64,000 bases of DNA, taken from contig CAWBCI010000002.1 in assembly GCA_963787195.1 (NCBI GenBank), positions 37,635 through 101,634 on the forward strand, given 5' to 3'. Shown here piece by piece: positions 62,229-64,000 of this stretch. Within the stretch, counting starts at the first letter, position 1. Every line of letters starts with the position of its first letter. The position numbers and the translations under genes were made by a program. Below the pieces are notes generated by a model. The model was not told the origin of the DNA and made no database searches. It saw only the letters and a list, made by a program, of their open reading frames with translations. This DNA is from CAWBCI01 sp963787195 (GTDB lineage Bacteria; Bacteroidota; Bacteroidia; Bacteroidales; JAGOPY01).

Positions 62229-62636
62229 GTAACCCTCCGGCCAGCTACATCTTGACTGGCATATAAAAATACGTTTTATTTCCGGGATTTACTTCAGGTT
62301 CTGTGGCAGCAGTTCTTCCAGGCGTTGGATCGAGTGATCGGGGATTCGTTTCAGTACGGTCGATAGCCATTCAAAGGGTTCAATATTGTTGATTTTGCAA
62401 GTCCCCAGGAAAGAATACATGATGGCTGCACGCTGGGTGCCTTCGTGCGAGCCGGCGAACAAATAATTTTTCCTGCCCAGGGCCACCGGGCGGATGGAGT
62501 TTTCTATCAGGTTATTATCGATCTCGTATCGGCCGTCATCCAGATTTTCTGATTCCTTCATAAAACTTACTTCTTTTGGCGCCAAAGATAAAAAGCTGCT
62601 TAGCTCTAATCAAGACTCATCAGGACGAAGGGATAT
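62229..62636 (-). mobile_element. Internally deleted IS66 derivative (about 408 bp)
   Basis: Reading the minus strand, the left end (ATATCCCTTCGTCCTGATGA, ATCTTTGGCGCCAAAAGA) is a diverged copy of the full IS66 left end. After ATGAAGGAATCAGAAAAT it jumps directly to the last third of tnpC. From 62541 down to 62229, 313 bp match 48862-49174 of the full element with one mismatch that I can see. It lies in inverted orientation to the full copy. No target duplication is evident. Confidence 0.85.
62289..62561 (-). pseudogene. Fused tnpA start / tnpC C-terminus
   Basis: The deletion leaves an open frame: MKESEN of TnpA joined in frame to the TnpC C-terminal domain (DDGRYEIDNNLIENSIRPVA ... LEELLPQNL). 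It keeps the last catalytic-motif Glu region but lacks the two Asp motifs, so it cannot be a transposase. One residue differs from the full copy (HEGTQR for HEGAQR). Confidence 0.8.
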
Positions 62637-62694
62637 GACCAAAATGGCGAATACAGAATACAGTAGATTAATCACACAGGCCCCTTTCGGATAC

Positions 62695-64000
62695 CTATAC
62701 TTCTAATTTAAAACTTAACCCCTCTATTATTTTATTTGGCAACGCAATCCTTTCAGCAATCTTATCAGTGGTCTTCAAATCTACAGGATATTTTTCTCCC
62801 ATAATGATTTTGAACCAACGTTCCCGGTCCATCACTACTTTAAACATTTTCTCATCCTGTGTTTCCGAAATATATGGAAGATAAATACAGATTGGCTCAC
62901 CACACCTTTCGACTTTTGCCCCAATCCTATCAACTCTCCCGGTACGTTGTTCTAATGTACTTGGGTTCCAGCAAAGATCATGGTGGATGATATAACGACA
63001 ATTAAGGTGTAGATCCACACCTTCAGCCATGACACTGCTAGCAATTAATATATCAGGGTAAAAAGGAGTATTAAATGTCAACATAAGATTTTGCCGACTT
63101 TCTTGTGACGTGCTGCCATTAACCAACCTCACATTCGGAACCATTTTTTCTTTTTGGTCCCCTTGAAGTTCATCTTCGCCGTAACTGGCTTGAACATCAT
63201 CCCCAGAAATATTTCCTGTCTGAATCTTATTGAGAGCTTTGATATACTCTGACCGTTCTTCTTCACTGCATTTCGTGGCTAAAAACTCAAAGAAGTTGAC
63301 GATAATTTGCCTCAATGTTAGCCCAGATTTGTCTTTTTTCTTTAATGCTTCCCTAAAGGTTTTTCCACTGAATTGTTTTTCTTTTAGCGGGAAAAATCGA
63401 ACCAAAAAAGAAGGCGTCCGTATATATCTCAATACAACTGTTTCGAGATTATCGGAATAGGTTTTTAGGTTTTCATAAGGGGTAAGCATCTTTTGAATTT
63501 CTTTTTGAATAGCAACCCTTAAGGAACTACCTTCTTTTGCAAAACGTAGTCCGATGCTATCCAATCTAAGCAATACTTCCGAATCATTACATTCAATTTT
63601 TCTTGCCCCCATTTTAATAATCGACCTGGACATTGCTTCAGATATATATTGCCTTAATGCCTTTCCTGTTGCGATGAAATGACAAAAAATCAGTACTTTT
63701 TCCCCATCCTGCCATAGATCGATGGCCTTTTTCACTGTGGCTTTGATCTTTGGGTGATCATTTTTTGGAGATATGTTAGAATGGACATTCAGCAATTTTC
63801 CTAATTGCTGATAATGCCAATCATTCTTTAGAATTATTTCTTCCTCAAGTTCATCATCACTGTCCACTTGCTTTCGGATATTATCCAATCGTGTTTTCAT
63901 GAACGCTTCGAAGCTGGAGGCTAATCCTTCTGCAAATAATGGTCTTTTATTCATATCCTTAACGCTGGCTCTGGCAGCAAGAAGAAATGGAAGCATTGCT
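62695..64000 (-). CDS. SNF2-like helicase, C-terminal part (N-terminus off window)
   Basis: The frame continues past the right edge; an ATG at 63996 is unlikely to be the true start. The last 200 residues form a helicase C-terminal domain with LVNGSTSQESRQNLMLTFN (motif IV), DILIASSVMAEGVDLHLNCRYIIHHDLCWNP (motif V) and EQRTGRVDRIGAK (motif VI). A helical insert with many charged residues separates this from an earlier VLIFCHFIATGKAL (motif IV-like start). Such HepA/SNF2-like proteins occur in phage-defence systems (for example DISARM-type DrmD), but membership cannot be shown from this fragment. Confidence 0.85.
   Translation of the reverse strand, partial: AMLPFLLAARASVKDMNKRPLFAEGLASSFEAFMKTRLDNIRKQVDSDDELEEEIILKNDWHYQQLGKLLNVHSNISPKNDHPKIKATVKKAIDLWQDGEKVLIFCHFIATGKALRQYISEAMSRSIIKMGARKIECNDSEVLLRLDSIGLRFAKEGSSLRVAIQKEIQKMLTPYENLKTYSDNLETVVLRYIRTPSFLVRFFPLKEKQFSGKTFREALKKKDKSGLTLRQIIVNFFEFLATKCSEEERSEYIKALNKIQTGNISGDDVQASYGEDELQGDQKEKMVPNVRLVNGSTSQESRQNLMLTFNTPFYPDILIASSVMAEGVDLHLNCRYIIHHDLCWNPSTLEQRTGRVDRIGAKVERCGEPICIYLPYISETQDEKMFKVVMDRERWFKIIMGEKYPVDLKTTDKIAERIALPNKIIEGLSFKLEV

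Overview
The window comes from the chromosome of a Bacteroidota member, probably a Bacteroidales-like lineage and possibly an uncultured one. The evidence is the -7 box TAnnTTTG ahead of several genes, a type IX secretion C-terminal domain, TonB-dependent receptors, GLPGLI and YwqK-type proteins, DUF4295 and DUF3467 proteins, and the Bacteroidales order hpf-tRNAs-tuf-tRNA-Trp-secE-nusG-rplKAJL-rpoBC. Base composition is moderately AT-rich, and the 43.7-62.7 kb region looks more AT-rich than the rest.

Layout. 1-1.5 kb: the N-terminal part of a secreted beta-propeller protein running off the left edge. 1.7-1.9 kb: an intact tRNA-Met and a broken copy of it. 2-25.7 kb: ordinary chromosomal genes. 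These are an SDR oxidoreductase, xerD, rpmG-DUF4295-ftsY-rimO, a YwqK repeat protein, a hotdog thioesterase, a serine hydrolase next to a long lysine-2,3-aminomutase-like radical SAM protein, pruA, a cobalamin riboswitch controlling a btuB-like receptor and a BtuG-like lipoprotein, OsmC, a CoA-type Nudix hydrolase, clpS-nfeD-floA, a frameshifted relA/spoT homologue, and a BlaI/BlaR1-like pair with two perfect operator dyads. 25.8-41 kb: the transcription and translation supercluster on the minus strand, from rpsU-xerC-hpf through four tRNAs, tuf, tRNA-Trp, secE, nusG and the ribosomal proteins to rpoB, rpoC and a DUF3467 gene. 41-43.2 kb: a DPP-IV-like S9 peptidase. 43.3-43.7 kb: a tandem array of tRNA-Val in which only the last copy is intact.

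43.7-64 kb is accessory DNA: a T9SS-sorted repeat protein, a complete IS66 element, a RiPP (ribosomally made, modified peptide) locus, unknown genes, an internally deleted IS66, and the C-terminal part of a helicase running off the right edge. The RiPP locus (49.7-59.6 kb, all minus strand) reads LytTR regulator, TonB-dependent receptor, a 68-residue double-glycine precursor, GLPGLI protein, radical SAM/SPASM maturase, a second radical-SAM-like protein, a C39-peptidase ABC exporter and a short HlyD-like protein. The likely logic is that the precursor is modified by the radical SAM proteins, cut after Gly-Gly by the C39 domain and exported through the ABC/HlyD pair. The receptor and GLPGLI protein would act at the cell envelope and LytTR would control expression.

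The most notable observations are: this RiPP locus and its bracketing by two related 90-113 bp inverted-repeat elements and by inverted 313 bp IS66 ends; the 15-17 bp perfect hairpins that replace the anticodon region in broken tRNA-Val and tRNA-Met copies; the relA homologue with a +1 shift and a degenerate hydrolase site; and the twin BlaI-type operators around the -7 box.
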